From: Rhodocollybia butyracea
Taxonomy: Eukaryota > Basidiomycota > Agaricomycetes > Agaricales > Omphalotaceae
NCBI GenBank assembly: GCA_015501585.1
Contig: JADNRY010000069.1
Coordinates: forward strand, 1 to 64,000
DNA length: 64,000 bases
Direction of reading: 5' to 3'
Every line of letters begins with the position of its first letter. Positions within the stretch are counted from its first letter, which is position 1. A program made the translations under genes and the position numbers. A model generated the notes under the pieces. The model was not told the origin of the DNA, ran no database searches, and saw only the letters and a list, made by a program, of their open reading frames with translations. Positions 10,964 through 21,718 of this stretch are shown here, piece after piece.

Positions 10964-11946
10964 TTATTCCAGCGCCTGGCTCTTTATAGTCTCGTATATC
11001 AGACTTCTCGAGAGTGAAGAAAATCGTTCACTCATGGGGCTCTTTGGACCATATTGATTCATTGATTCCGAGACTACTAGGTCATACAAAATGTTCAAGG
11101 GTTCAAGGGTTGCAAAGACGTTTCGAACTCTATCTGTAGACGGTTGGCGTTCCATTTGCCAGGAAAAGTAGTCGTTCGTCAAGCTCGCAATAACCCCAAC
11201 GACGTGCTCGTGTTTTCGGGCCAGCAGTTCTTCTTTTTCGCCGAATTGTAATGGGATTTTCGTGGCCCAACTAATCAGGTTGCACACGAAACCGTATCAA
11301 AGTCCTGCATCAATTCAAGGAATGGAGATCGGCTTACTGATAGTCGAAATTGGTCTTCCTATACGGAATATAGCTTTCAAGAGTTTCAAACTCCCCTTCA
11401 ACACTATCTCTGTGGTGAAGAGAGGTGTCCAAAGCTGCAAGTAGCGCCTGGCTCTCGGGGTCGTTTTGGCCTGCGAGTTCCAAACGAATGTTTCGCAGAA
11501 ACATCTTCATCCCACCGACAAGTTGGCCAGCATACTCGTTCTCGTCATATTCTTATATAGAGCCTGGCGCAAGATGGCATGTTCGATACACGCTTCTCCA
11601 AATGGAAGATCTTCGCGCGGGTGGGTCAACTGAAAGCTATCGATGCAACAACGAGGTATTTACCATCTACGATACACAGGAACTCGATGAACTGGACGGC
11701 ATATTTGAGACGTTCCTTTTCCGACATTGGAAGACATAATCCAAAAATATTTCCTGCAGGGTTGTTGTGACGATACTCTGCTTTCTTCCTTTCCCTCGCG
11801 TTGGGGACTGTGCAGCTTTGGATGGTATTCCGTAAGGCTTCGTCTATAGTCGCCTGCGCATCGAGCTGACAACTTTTGACAGGAAGTGAGCTGAAATACG
11901 AGGTAATGTCGGTAGTGTCGATATATTGAGCTTTGAACGGGGCCAT
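10964..11946 (-). pseudogene. Terpene synthase paralog, inactivated
   Basis: Second copy of the gene at 7,256-8,364, about 3.6 kb away in the same orientation. The first exon (from ATG at 11,946) is intact and close in sequence, including LKYAVQFIEFLCIVD. Then it breaks: the acceptor of intron 1 and the codons completing DDTMED are deleted near 11,608; one A is lost in the LYKKYDE region near 11,557, shifting frame; and the acceptor of intron 2 is changed. The NDYFSWQMER segment survives at about 11,160-11,190, but roughly 200 bases after RVRN are deleted and replaced by unrelated sequence. It cannot make a working cyclase. Its flanks (8,450-8,690 with 12,050-12,290, and R1) are duplicated too. 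Confidence 0.85.
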
Positions 11947-12290
11947 GATTTGGTTGGTTGGATATGACAGTGGGTGCACATAACTCTTTTATAGGTTCTC
12001 TGTTTGCCATTCCGACTTGTAAAATATAATATTTCGTCATAGCTCCATTGGCTCCTCAGCTTAGCATGGAAAATTTGGCACTTATTCATCCAGACTTTGC
12101 TGCTTGTAGCAATGTGCAACATCCATTTAGCGCGTACACTCCGGAGGTTGTTGATAAGACCTTTCAGATATGTCTTGTGGAGCATTATACCTGTGAAGTA
12201 TTATACCGTAAAGAACGCGCCAATGACATGGTGCGCATCGATATGGTTTTTGAAGGTTCAGGGCGGAGTTTTCATTCCATTCCTTGATTG

Positions 12291-13262
12291 TTTACCTTTG
12301 TGCATTTTTCTTTTCTTTTGACAGCATTGACGGAATGATCCTTGCGTGTTAAGCTGACATCATACCTCTGAGTTTGTTCTGTGAGTACAGTCTCAGTTGA
12401 ACCTTCCAGAGGTAGCTTTATGGATATCCAAAATCGTGCACCAGCACAGAATACACCGAGTGATATTAGTTTTAGTATTGCTTCCTCAGCTCGGACACTA
12501 GGGTCCACCCCCAACTATCCGCGGCGAACAAACACACAAACACACGCCACCTACATTCCAGACGTCAAGATTGTCATATGTTTACAGCTTCGTCTCCCGC
12601 TATAGAGTATACCCAAAATCTATGAAACGCTTAGGGATGTAGCGCTAGCATCGGGATATGGAAAGTACGTTATATCTTGATACCATACTTGAGTCTTAAG
12701 ATCTTGGAGAGCAAGCAACGCAGTGATAATCTGTCTACGTTGTCGATGGGAGCTTCTGCATAAACGTTGGCCCTCCCTCCAGAGTAAAAAAACTGTCATA
12801 CGTGCCCGACCACCTCTTGGGGATCTCGGAGTTTAGCCGGAATTCTCAATCGGCTAAATTAGGCCCATATGTACAGCTTTGACCTAACTCGATCAGTCGA
12901 ATTTCCATGGTGCCGGCCTGTTTACCTTGTTTCTGAGCTTATTGGAACTTATATTTTGAAGCACGTCCAGACCTACAGAGAAATTCAAGAGGAGATCTCA
13001 GGCCAAAACGCAACCATTGCCAAAATCAGACAACTTTTGGAAATCTATTGATGTGTAATCATACTTAGGACAGATTAGTTTATGCGAATGGCTACTAATA
13101 GGTACTATTGAGCTAATCTAGTAAGTGCGCGAAGAAAAACCCGTTTGTTGTTGAGTGCAGAGCCGGACAATTATAATGATATTCTAGATCGTGTACTTGC
13201 CTCTTCCATACTAGGTAGTACGGAAGGAGCACTGTCACGATTAATTACGGCGTGCAGTCTAT
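12291..13262. other. Intergenic, no gene recognised
   Basis: No recognisable product. A short inverted repeat, TAGCCG...CGGCTA, at about 12,833-12,857 could form a small hairpin. The 3' end of gene 1 begins at 13,263. Confidence 0.35.
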
Positions 13263-14945
13263 CTAGTCCGACGCTGACTCTACGTCTTGAGATACACTGG
13301 TACTGGCCGTGGGTATCGGTGAGCTCCGTAAACGCAAAGGGTCATCCGATTCTGAACTGCTGGCTGGATGTTCTCTCTTTTGGCTTGTCGATGCGGATGG
13401 AAGTGGAGCATCGGGAGCTTTCCCGGAATGCCGCTGGCTCGACACCACACTGCTAGCTCCACTGTGATGCTTGGGTTTTTTCGCTAGAGGCACAGAGGCG
13501 CGGGATGTAGATTTTCTAGATGTGTGCTCTTGCCCTGTGTGGCGACCGGTAGCAGAGGCTCCTCGAGAGGAACTACCATGAGTTCTGGAACGGGTGCGGT
13601 TACCTACACCGGTGTCATCGGGATCCGGAAAGGGTTCGACAGTAATGTTATCTGGATGGACTCCAGGCAAACCAAGTTTGATCAGTTTTTTCAAGCAATC
13701 TGGAGTCAGGGTGAATACTGAAGTGGTAGGAATGGTGATTTTATGATAGAGGGCTGTCATTGGAATGTTAGGAGGAGGAGTAGCTTCACTGGATGTTGCG
13801 GAAGCTTCTGACACTGGAGATCGATGTAAGCAAGTGAAGGGGCGCACAAAGATGATGAACGGGATACTTACCTGTAACAGCCACGCTACGTGATGAACCT
13901 GTCCCTTTTGGCCTAGGGGTAGGGGTTGTAACTCGTGTTTTTCTGTGGGTCTTGCGCCGAACTGGCTTTTCACGCAAAAATGACTGTGGCACAGAGTTGG
14001 TGTCAAACCAGCGATCGGTCATCTCCCATACATCCAGAAGAGCATCCTGTATCTGTTCATCCTGCTCTTTCTTTATCCATAACCCTTCAGCATCAATGAC
14101 CCCTTTCTTTATGGCATCGTTGAACTGGAGACGAGCATGAGCCATTACATTAAGGGGGCGGAGATGAGTCTTCAGATGTCGAAGAATCTCATCGCGGAAT
14201 GGAGACTGATGTCTCGTTCTTTCTCCAGTGTCTCCATTGACACCATCAAGGACGACCCGTTCAAATTCACGTTTTTGCAGGTGAAGCTCATACACCGCAT
14301 ATTCGTAATTCCCTTGAGCCAAAATCTGAACATTGATTTAGTCTAAAGGCACTACCATGTAGTATGTACTTGCCTCGTATTCATCCCAAGTCTTACGTGC
14401 CGGAGAACCAGGTTCGTTGGTACATGCTTCATTGTGTCTCACTAGCTCGCCGATGGCATCACGGACCTCCACATTCATTACAAGTAAAATGAAGCCGAGG
14501 TGGTCAAACCAATGATGTATATCCATTCGTACTGGAAAGAGACCGAAGCTGAGCGAACAAAAAAATAAAAACAATTCAAAAAAAAAGCACACATAGAAAC
14601 ATATTCCATCGGGAGTTCACATTAAGCTGTCCTGCTTTCAGGCCGAAAAACCACTCCAGCGTTCGGACCTAAGTGGCAACATGGGTTAGTGCTAGATTGA
14701 TAGTTTAGATGAGTGTTCTTTACCATTTTTTCACTAAGGCCATTTGGAATTGCGTGTGCCAGAGAAATATCTGATAAATAGTCTTCGCCATCCAAGAGCT
14801 CAATTAGGGTCAAAGTGCATCTGCGGCCGTAAGGAGTTGCTTGATAAACGCGCTCCCGAGTGGCAGGGCGTGGACGCTGCCTTGCGAGAATCCGGTGTAG
14901 AGGGGTTTCGAGTAATATTTTTATAGTTGCTTCGTCAAGATCCAT
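13263..14945 (-). CDS. Gene 1: HNH-nuclease-like family protein (intact copy)
   Basis: Five exons (14,724-14,945; 14,593-14,668; 14,374-14,531; 13,872-14,325; 13,263-13,813) join in phase to 486 residues. Intron 3 has a GC donor in the context AG|GCAAGT. The N-terminal 74 residues begin MDLDEATIKI. The next exons give WFFGLKAGQLNVNSRWN and, across a splice, LLRMDIHHWFDH (about residues 75-110), the pattern N-x-N-S-x3-N-x4-R-x-DIH-x3-D seen in degenerate fungal HNH-type nuclease domains. The C-terminal third is low-complexity, rich in S, T, P and K/R, with KKPKHH and many SS/SR pairs, probably disordered and possibly nuclear. Gene 2 copy A starts 192 bp away on the other strand and has the parallel motif WGLEPGELDLNS / VRRDIAELF, so the two look like paralogs. 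The HNH assignment rests on motif shape alone; the gene model is firmer than the function. Confidence 0.6.
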
Positions 14946-15056
14946 CGTAAAAGCGAACCTTAACGTAGAGTTGCGCGGTGGTGCTGAAGAAAGAAAAAAA
15001 GAATCAAGGAATCGAGATTTACTCCGATAGGCAAAAGCTTCCGATTTTGTATGACA

Positions 15057-15076
15057 GTAGACACGTGACCCTGCCA
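15057..15076. promoter_or_regulatory. CACGTG box between gene 1 and gene 2 copy A
   Basis: GTAGACACGTGACCCTGCCA lies midway in the 192 bp between the divergent start codons. It matches the boxes at 3,091 and 16,542/16,600. Confidence 0.5.
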
Positions 15077-15137
15077 ATAACAACTTCTCTCAGCCTTCTG
15101 AGTCTTTCTCCTGAGTCACAGTGACAGTCCTCTCACA

Positions 15138-16181
15138 ATGCCAATGGCTACTTGGTCTCTTACCGATCTTACACTTTCTCCTACCAGTAACCCACCTGAA
15201 TCTATAGAGGAATTTCGTCTCTTCCGGCTCCAAACACGAGTGCGTTACCAGTGGCCAATTACGCGTCAGCGAGCTCACAACCTTGTTGTAGGCTTTATCT
15301 TGCGAATACAAATGGGGCCTTGAACCTGGAGAGTTGGACCTTAGCTGCTCCATAAATCATATATCCGGTGCGTGCCACTATACTGCTGAAGATCGTTTTA
15401 CTAAATTTGCCTTAGTACGACGCGATATCGCAGAGCTTTTCTCTGCCAGATCAGTGACTATTATACCCCAGCCAGAAACGCTTAAGGCTATGATGGAACT
15501 CACGCACCATAATCAGTCTGCTCCTATCAGCCAGAGACGACGATGTTACGACGTGCGCCCTTCCTTATTTTCAGTGGTTAAAGTCCTGAGCTTTTCCTTC
15601 AGGTTTTTCCCATCCAATCATATAAATACACGCTAGTTATTGGCAGACGCTTCAAAGCTAGAGGACCCCCGATATATCTTTTCAACGCGAACAAATCTAC
15701 CTTTGAAAAATTTGAACATCCCTACATTGACCTTCCACAGTTCACGCTCAACGTCTATCCATTCCATTCGATTATGCACAGTGGTCAAATCGTTCCTCCA
15801 TCTGGACCCAACAAAGACCTAATGTGGGCCGTTTTGCGTCTTAGCATCAACTGGTCGTGCTGCCTTCCGCCGGAATTTGGACCTCAGTACGACTCCGAGT
15901 CGGAATCAGACATTGTATTGTCATCTACCGCATTACATCATACCACGGACACATCTCAAGGGAGTTGGGACGCGTCTGAAACTGAAAATGCCGCTGAGCA
16001 AGTCGATCTTTCGCTCACAACCACAAAAGTTTCCAAGTGGCTCGGGACAATAGACAATGAGCGGGCTGTAGATCCTAGTAAGGTCACTTCTGTTGAGTTT
16101 CCTCGGTCAGAAGACTTGGGATCGGAATGGGACGCACATCCAGTTTCAGACTCGTACATGTTGGATGAGGATCGATCATGA
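15138..16181 (+). pseudogene. Gene 2 copy A (HNH-like family), frame-broken
   Basis: Exons fit at 15,138-15,367, 15,416-15,552 and 15,603-16,181. Exon 1 begins MPMATWSLTDLTLSP and later encodes WGLEPGELDLSCSINHIS; exon 2 gives VRRDIAELFSARSV and PQPETLKAMMELTHHNQS; exon 3 gives FPIQSYKYTLVIGRRF, PPSGPNKDLMWAVLRLS and an acidic tail ending DSYMLDEDRS. The frame before KWGLEPG is off by two bases relative to the frame after it: at about 15,300 the sequence is TGCGAATACAAATGG where relic D has GCGAGAGTACAAATGG. A compensated +1/-1 pair also alters 15,246-15,275. All downstream splice phases agree and 193 codons of exon 3 stay open. It is called a pseudogene because of the 2-base lesion; frameshifting or an unrecognised extra exon would be alternatives. 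Confidence 0.6.
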
Positions 16182-16535
16182 CACAGTCAGGCTGTGTCGC
16201 CTAGGCTCGTTGTCTTTCTTCCACCTTCTCCGTATCATCTTATAGAATCACTTAGAGTGTACGGTATGCATATGAATGGTACGATGCTTTTGAACCAAGT
16301 GTTGTTCCAGAACAAGACTAAACTACTATTTTGCATGTCGACGCCTTTGAAAGAGGGAGTACTTTTGAGTGAACCTGTTTTGCCTACCTCTCCCTTAGTC
16401 ATGTTCAGTTCAGTCTTCAACAGGAGCTTGAATTCGAATGCGCCAAGGCCCAAGTTAGGACATCGAGGGTAATGCAGTGCTTCTAATATCTATCAAGATT
16501 AGCGACCAATAAGTTGAATTTTAATTTAGCGATGG

Positions 16536-16641
16536 GTGATAGTCGACACGTGACCCTGTCACAATTTATTATTTCTTCGAGTCTTTGTTCAATGTGATAG
16601 TCGACACGTGACCCTGTCACAATTTCTTCGAGTCTTTGTTC
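16536..16641 (+). repeat. 58-bp tandem duplication containing the CACGTG box
   Basis: GTGATAGTCGACACGTGACC occurs at 16,536 and again at 16,594, followed in both cases by CTGTCACAATTT and TTCTTCGAGTCTTTGTTCA. The period is 58 bases. It doubles the putative promoter box upstream of gene 2 copy B. Confidence 0.8.
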
Positions 16642-16725
16642 AAAGAATCAAAAACTGTTCTTTTTATTAGCGAACGACTTTTCTTCACTAACCACAAGAC
16701 GCGCAAAGCTGCTTATCCCCTCACA

Positions 16726-17766
16726 ATGGATATCTGGTCTCTCACCGACCTTACACTTTCTCCTAGCAATGAACGGCCTGAATCTATAGAAGAATTTCGC
16801 CTTTTCCAGCTTCAAATTCAAGTGCGTACTAGTGGCCAATTACGCGTCAGCGCGCTCATCCGCCACCTTGTAGACTTTATCCTGCGAGTACAAATGGGGT
16901 CTTGAACCTGGAGAGCTGGATCTTAACAGCCCAATAAATCATGTCTCTGGCGCGTATCAATACTACTAAAATTACTTGCGCTAAATCTTTCCTCAGTGCG
17001 ACGCGATATCGCAGAACTTTTCACTCGCGAATCAGTTTCTATCATACCCCAGCCAGAGACGCTGAAAGATATGATGGAACTCACACACTACAATCAGTCT
17101 GCTCCTATCAGTCAGAGACGACGATGTTACGATGTGTGTCCTTCATGATTTCCTGTTAATCAACGTCCTAAGCTTTTTCCCCTTCAGGTTTTTCCCATCC
17201 AATCATATAAATATACGCTAGTTGTCGGCAGACGCTTCAGAGCCGGAGGACCCCCGATATTTCTTTTCAACGCGAACCAATCTACCTTTGAAAAATTCGA
17301 ACATCCCTACATTGACCTTCCACAGTTCACGCTTGACGTCTATCCGTTCCATTCAATCATGCACAGCGGAGAAATTGTTCCTCCATCTGGGCCCAACAAA
17401 GACCTTATGTGGTCCGTTTTGCGTCTTAGCATCAACTGGTCGTGTTGCCTTCCGCCAGAATTTGGACCTCAGTACGACTCCGCGTCAGAATCAGACGTTG
17501 TAATGTCATCTACCGCAGCACACTATGCTATAGACACCTCTGGTGGGAGTTTGGACGCGTCGGAAGCCGAAAATCCCGACGAGCAAGTCAATCTTGCGTT
17601 CACAGCCACGAAGGTCACCAAGTGGCTTGGGACAATGGACAATGGGAAGGCTGAAGATCCTAATAAGGTCACTGCTGTCGAGTTTCCTCAACCGGATGAC
17701 TCGGACTCAGACTGGGATACACGTTCAGTTCCTGACTCGTACATGTCGGAGGAGGATCAATTATGA
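16726..17766 (+). pseudogene. Gene 2 copy B (HNH-like family), frame-broken
   Basis: Exons fit at 16,726-16,949, 16,997-17,133 and 17,188-17,766; the first intron would need a GC donor (TCTG|GCGCGT). Exon 1 begins MDIWSLTDLTLSPSNERP and encodes WGLEPGELDLNSPINHVS; exon 2 gives VRRDIAELFTRESV; exon 3 gives FPIQSYKYTLVVGRRFR, the conserved PPSGPNKDLMWSVLRLS and an acidic tail ending DSYMSEEDQL. As in copy A, two bases are missing before KWGLEPG (about 16,886-16,891), so the N-terminal 50-odd codons and the rest are in different frames. Sharing this lesion means A and B descend from one already altered ancestor. No gene 1 partner remains upstream. Confidence 0.6.
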
Positions 17767-18284
17767 CATGGTTAGGTTGTGTTGTGGGCCCTGTTTTTTT
17801 TTCCATCTTATTAGCACCGTCATAATCTGATTCTTATGGAATGTACAGTACATTAATGTCGTATTTGTACATTAGCACCTATGGAAGGGACATGTCAGTA
17901 GTATTTGAAGAAGTACGATGCATGCATGCTTACTATTCTTGAACCTTCTATTGTCAATAAGCTTCGGTTCAATTACCCTCCTCATCATTCGCGTTTTTTG
18001 CTTGCTTTTTACTTTGGGTTACTATCCCAGAATTCTTTGACGCGCTTATTTTGGTGACCCGGCCTATACACGCTTGGACCTGAACTTTTTTGACTAGTTA
18101 GCTCTTTGGTGCCGGGTCACGATGGTTTGCATTCTCTTTTCTATCAATTTGAATCTAATCATTTTCATCTTTTACTATAGCACCAACCCGCATGTTATTT
18201 GTGTCCTGAGGTGAGTGCATGGATTGCCTTGCGCGTTCCACAGGAACTCAATTTGATTTTCGTCAAGTTAGCACTTCGGGAGTA
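17767..18284. other. Intergenic, no gene recognised
   Basis: AT-rich sequence downstream of gene 2 copy B. It holds no open frame with recognisable content; it ends in repeat R1 copy 3. Confidence 0.35.
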
Positions 18285-18485
18285 ATGTCCACTTGGGGCA
18301 TCTCGTGTGTGGCCCACGGGATGACCGCGATTGGGACCTGGGCTGCTTCTGGCCGCGACCAAAGTGGCCACACCAAGGATGAATTACCGCACCTAGGCGT
18401 AGCGTAGTCTTTCGCATCTGGCGAAGCGGATCCCCGAAACGTACACTCCGATCGCAGAAACAACGAGCAAGAATCTGGGGTAAGT
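18285..18485 (+). repeat. Dispersed repeat R1, copy 3
   Basis: GCCCACGGGATGACCGCGAT, ATTACCGCACCTAGGC and CAGAAACAACGAGCAAGAAT match the other R1 copies in the same order and orientation, here downstream of gene 2 copy B. Confidence 0.5.
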
Positions 18486-18533
18486 ATCTAACGACCCGAG
18501 ATTTCTTTGGTCAATCTTGGGCGATAGTAGTAG

Positions 18534-18800
18534 TAGACACGCAGTGAGCCTGTCACAATTTCTATTTGTTCTTTTTTATTAGGGAACTTTTTCTTCGCTA
18601 ACTACAAGACGGATAGCAAGGCTGCTTATTCCCTCACAGTGGATACTTGGAGACCGAGCTTACGCTTTTCCCTAACAATGAACGGCCTGTACCTATAGAG
18701 GAATTTCGCCTCTTCCAGTTCCGTGTACCAGTGGCCAGTTACGCGTCAACGTGCTCATCCGTGACTTTGTAGCCTTTATCCTGCGAGAGTACAAATGGGG
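18534..18800 (+). pseudogene. Gene 2 relic D with its promoter remnant
   Basis: The upstream block reads GTAGACACGCAGTGAGCCTG, a disrupted version of the CACGTG box. The coding part aligns with exon 1 of gene 2: TELTLFPNNERPVPIEEF, then after small indels RTSGQLRVNVLIRDFVAF and ILREYKWG. It stops after KWG, where the similarity ends. The start codon is lost and several indels break the N-terminal frame. Its value is that it keeps the two bases (GA in GCGAGAGTAC) missing from copies A and B, so the FILREYKWG frame is probably ancestral. Confidence 0.6.
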
Positions 18801-18989
18801 TATTACATAAACCTGGGAAGGAAAACCGACGCGGTCCCATTTGAGAACAGTCGGGTCTCATGCTACACACTCTGCGTCAGATGTGTGTCACGGATGCATG
18901 CCCCCAGCAACGCTACGACCAGTCCCGAAAAACTACATGGTACATAAAGGAGACGCACCCATTGAACAATGAAACTGCTTCAGGCTGTT

Positions 18990-19715
18990 ATGACTATCAT
19001 TCACTAGTAGTTACGTTAGAGTACAAGTGTGGGTTTGGTATGTAGGGCTCTCTCGCCTTAAAGAGTTTGAGGACATCATAATATACTCTGCTGTTAGTGT
19101 CAATATACATACGACGATCAAGGAGCATCCGGTGCAGGAATCCCTCGGGCATCAGGGTGTTGTACAGGCAGGGTGGGTCTGGGACACATGCATCCAGAAC
19201 CGATCTCGGAGATATACCAGAGAGTCACAGACCAGTAGAGCATGAGGCACATCCTCGACGCTGACCATACACAGACGGCACAGCCTCCAACCCCGTGGGA
19301 TATGAGGGTGATAACGATCAGCTTACCTGACACGTGACACGTTCCATGCTCAGTGGGTGGCCAGACAACACCAACTATGTGAACCCATGCCTGTGCTTGG
19401 GTGCTTTCAGAGCCTGCAGGTAAGGCCTGACCGCTGAGCACCCGCACGACCGAATCAGCAACCCGCCGCCCCTGCTTATCACAGACTACTCTATTGCGCA
19501 ACATTCCCGCACGCACTGAGCTCCGGACGAATGAAATTCAAACCATTGCAACACCACCACCACTACGTGGCCCAGACGGTCAACACTCATCAGGTTATCA
19601 ACCGTACAATTGACCGGCAGAGGGAGCCGCGGCAGGACAGCCACCAGGTCACCCATGCAGAGCAGCAAGAGAGTACCAGATAATGAGTACGGCGTACGCC
19701 GCCAGGGTACTATCT
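18990..19715 (-). mobile_element. LINE-type retrotransposon relic, C-terminal end
   Basis: On the minus strand, frames interrupted by indels read MGDLVAVLPRLPLPV and NRVVCDKQGRR, and then RLCRLCMVSVEDVPHALLVC followed by DSLVYLRDRFWMHVSQTHPA and LLDRRMYIDTNSRVYYDVL. The C-x2-C-x8-H-x4-C arrangement is the zinc-knuckle-like end common to fungal non-LTR retrotransposon proteins. The reverse transcriptase and endonuclease domains are absent, and at least two frameshifts are present. Part of it (19,293-19,715) is duplicated at 21,719-22,062. Confidence 0.55.
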
Positions 19716-19734
19716 TGACAGTTTGTCTTTAGCG

Positions 19735-19830
19735 CGTATCAATATACTTACTGCTGAAATTTACTTGCGCTAAATCTTCCCTTCGATATCGCAGGGCTTT
19801 ACAGAGTGACTATTATAAGTACCCCAGCCA
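19735..19830 (+). pseudogene. Gene 2 fragment E
   Basis: GCGCGTATCAATATACTTAC, TTACTTGCGCTAAATCTTCC and GATATCGCAGGGCTTT match the first intron and start of exon 2 of gene 2 copy B (about 16,950-17,065), ending at CCCAGCCAGAGACG. It is only a splice-junction-sized piece and cannot be functional. Confidence 0.6.
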
Positions 19831-19922
19831 GAGACGAAAGCTAAAGCTAAAAAAACTGCACTCTCCACGGACATAAACCATAAGCCGAAAGCTATGATGA
19901 TGGAAATAAGTGGGAATGGCGC

Positions 19923-20120
19923 ATGACGTCAGCGTCAAAGCGTCGTCAATCAAACATGAGCTCTCTCCCAGCGGACCACGTCGGTTATACTACCACTACC
20001 ACTACTACCACTCTCCCAGCGCTTCCTGCCGAAGACGTACTACTCTTTGTTGCTCAATCCGGGCCCTCTTACTTCAGGCAGCTGTCTTTCTGGAACACGG
20101 TCGTGTGTGATCGAGTTTAA
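19923..20120 (+). other. Short open frame conserved in both duplication units (unit 1)
   Basis: An ATG-initiated frame of 65 codons contains SLPADHVGYTTTTTTTT and LPALPAEDVLLFVAQSGP. The second unit keeps the same frame with a few substitutions (22,181-22,396). No known domain is recognised. Conservation may reflect only the recent duplication. Confidence 0.3.
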
Positions 20121-20439
20121 CCATCGAACTGATTCGAACAGACGCAAATGATCAGAATCTCTCAATCATCGAACAAAGTTGCTATGCTACAATGGCCATA
20201 GGGTGATTGCGATAGTTTCCGGGCTCTGGTCAGGGGTAAGTCGCTGTGGTAAATGCATATTACATCTAAATCTCGCTTCTTCCATCTCTCCTCCTTTTTT
20301 TCCTTCCTTCTACACGTGCACTTGTTCGAAATAATTTCGTTGCCATGCATGTTCGAGTAGCTGGAAAACTGTGAGAGCATACTTCTATATTGTATATTGC
20401 TGATTTAACGGATTGAGGAAGATTCTTTTTTTCTTTGGC

Positions 20440-21654
20440 CCCGCTTGGCGCCAGTTTCGCCTTCACTGGCATGCCCGATACAGTAGAGCTTGGTACACCT
20501 TCTTTGGTCACGGTGTCTCGAGAATCTTCCGACCCGACAGCCTTCAGTGTTTTACTTAGGGTCGCCACACAACTAGGCGGGTCTACAATTGGAACCTTTC
20601 CATCTACACAGGAGCTCGAAATACCATTGAATTTTACCCCCACAGAAACTGGGTACGTCCAAGTTACATTAACTTTTGCACACTGCGTGCTTATAACAAA
20701 TATTACCTATCTTAACTCGCTGCTAGAGAATTCATGTTCGAAGCCATATCAAACTTGCAACCGTGAGTTGGGCCAGTCTCATTTCCGTTTTGTTCCCCTT
20801 GCTGATCGCTATTGGTAATAGAATATCTCTCACAGAGAGGCCTACTACCATATATGGGACAAGTCCTTCTTTTACGGTTCAAGCAGCTTCTTCCTCAACG
20901 TAATTTGTTTTCCTTTCTTTGCATAACATGACCTGATCTTTATCAGTACCAGTGACACAACGGTATCAAAATTCACTACTACAGTGGTAGACACCACAAG
21001 TTCACCAACAACTCCGATCATCTTTCTCCAACTCAATCTGTGGTATCTCTCGCATTGCATAAATCGAACACACCTGCAATCATTGGCGGTGCCATTGGTG
21101 CTACTGTTCTGATTATGATATGCCTAGGGTCACTCCTCATTCGGACAAAACGTCGTCGTCGACGACTCGGTGCTGCGCGGATGCTTCCAGTTGATATGGC
21201 AATATCGAATGCTTCTATATCACCTTTTATTGGAGCTGGATCTGATAGCAAGTATATCCTTAATGGCCTAGAGCGAAGGCAGAACACATACGCCAATTCC
21301 TCACTTGATAATAAGGACATAGAGGACGGTATTCCACCAGTACTTACATCTCCTTCTGCACATTCAGACATCTCTTTGGTCGATATTTGGGGAGAGGGTT
21401 TGAGATTCGAGGTTCCCGAACTTGGTGCAGCTCCGATGCCAGGAAGCCCCAAGGAGGGGTCAGTGGATGAAATTGATATCGTGCAGACTTTTGAAAATAC
21501 GAGGAACCGAGTTATATTCCATCGTCACCAGGACAGTGGACTGGTGGTTCCAGTACAAAATATACAAGACCAAGAGCTTAATGGTCCTGAGGTGGTTGAG
21601 CTTCCGCCGGAGTATTCATCACTTAGGTGGCATAGTGTAATTTTAGAATCTTGA
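20440..21654 (+). pseudogene. Single-pass membrane protein, unit 1 copy, frameshifted
   Basis: The ectodomain exon reads FAFTGMPDTVELGTPSLVTV and TFPSTQELEIPLNFTPTETG, a beta-sandwich-like pattern found in agaricomycete surface proteins. A long intron (about 20,686-20,838) leads to RPTTIYGTSPSF, a second intron, and an exon TSDTTVSKFTTT. One base is lost at the SPTTP site (about 21,015-21,018, ACTCCGATC versus ACCTCAGATC in unit 2), which shifts the stalk out of frame. Downstream, in another frame from ATG 21,040, the transmembrane helix (AIIGGAIGATVLIMICLGSL), RTKRRRRR stop-transfer run and the cytoplasmic tail with PPEYSSL remain open to 21,654. No signal-peptide exon could be placed. Confidence 0.6.
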
Positions 21655-21718
21655 TAACGAGAAGGTGGCAAAGGCAAACTGTGAATCGGAGGACACAGGA
21701 CAGCGAGGAACTCAACTT

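Larger units (their letters stand above)
19293..21655 (+). repeat. Tandem segmental duplication, unit 1
   Basis: This 2.36 kb unit is followed directly by a diverged copy at 21,719-24,055. Both contain, in the same order, LINE debris, a fragment of gene 2 around its first intron, a short conserved open frame, and a membrane-protein gene. Divergence is modest, with indels between copies. Confidence 0.8.
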
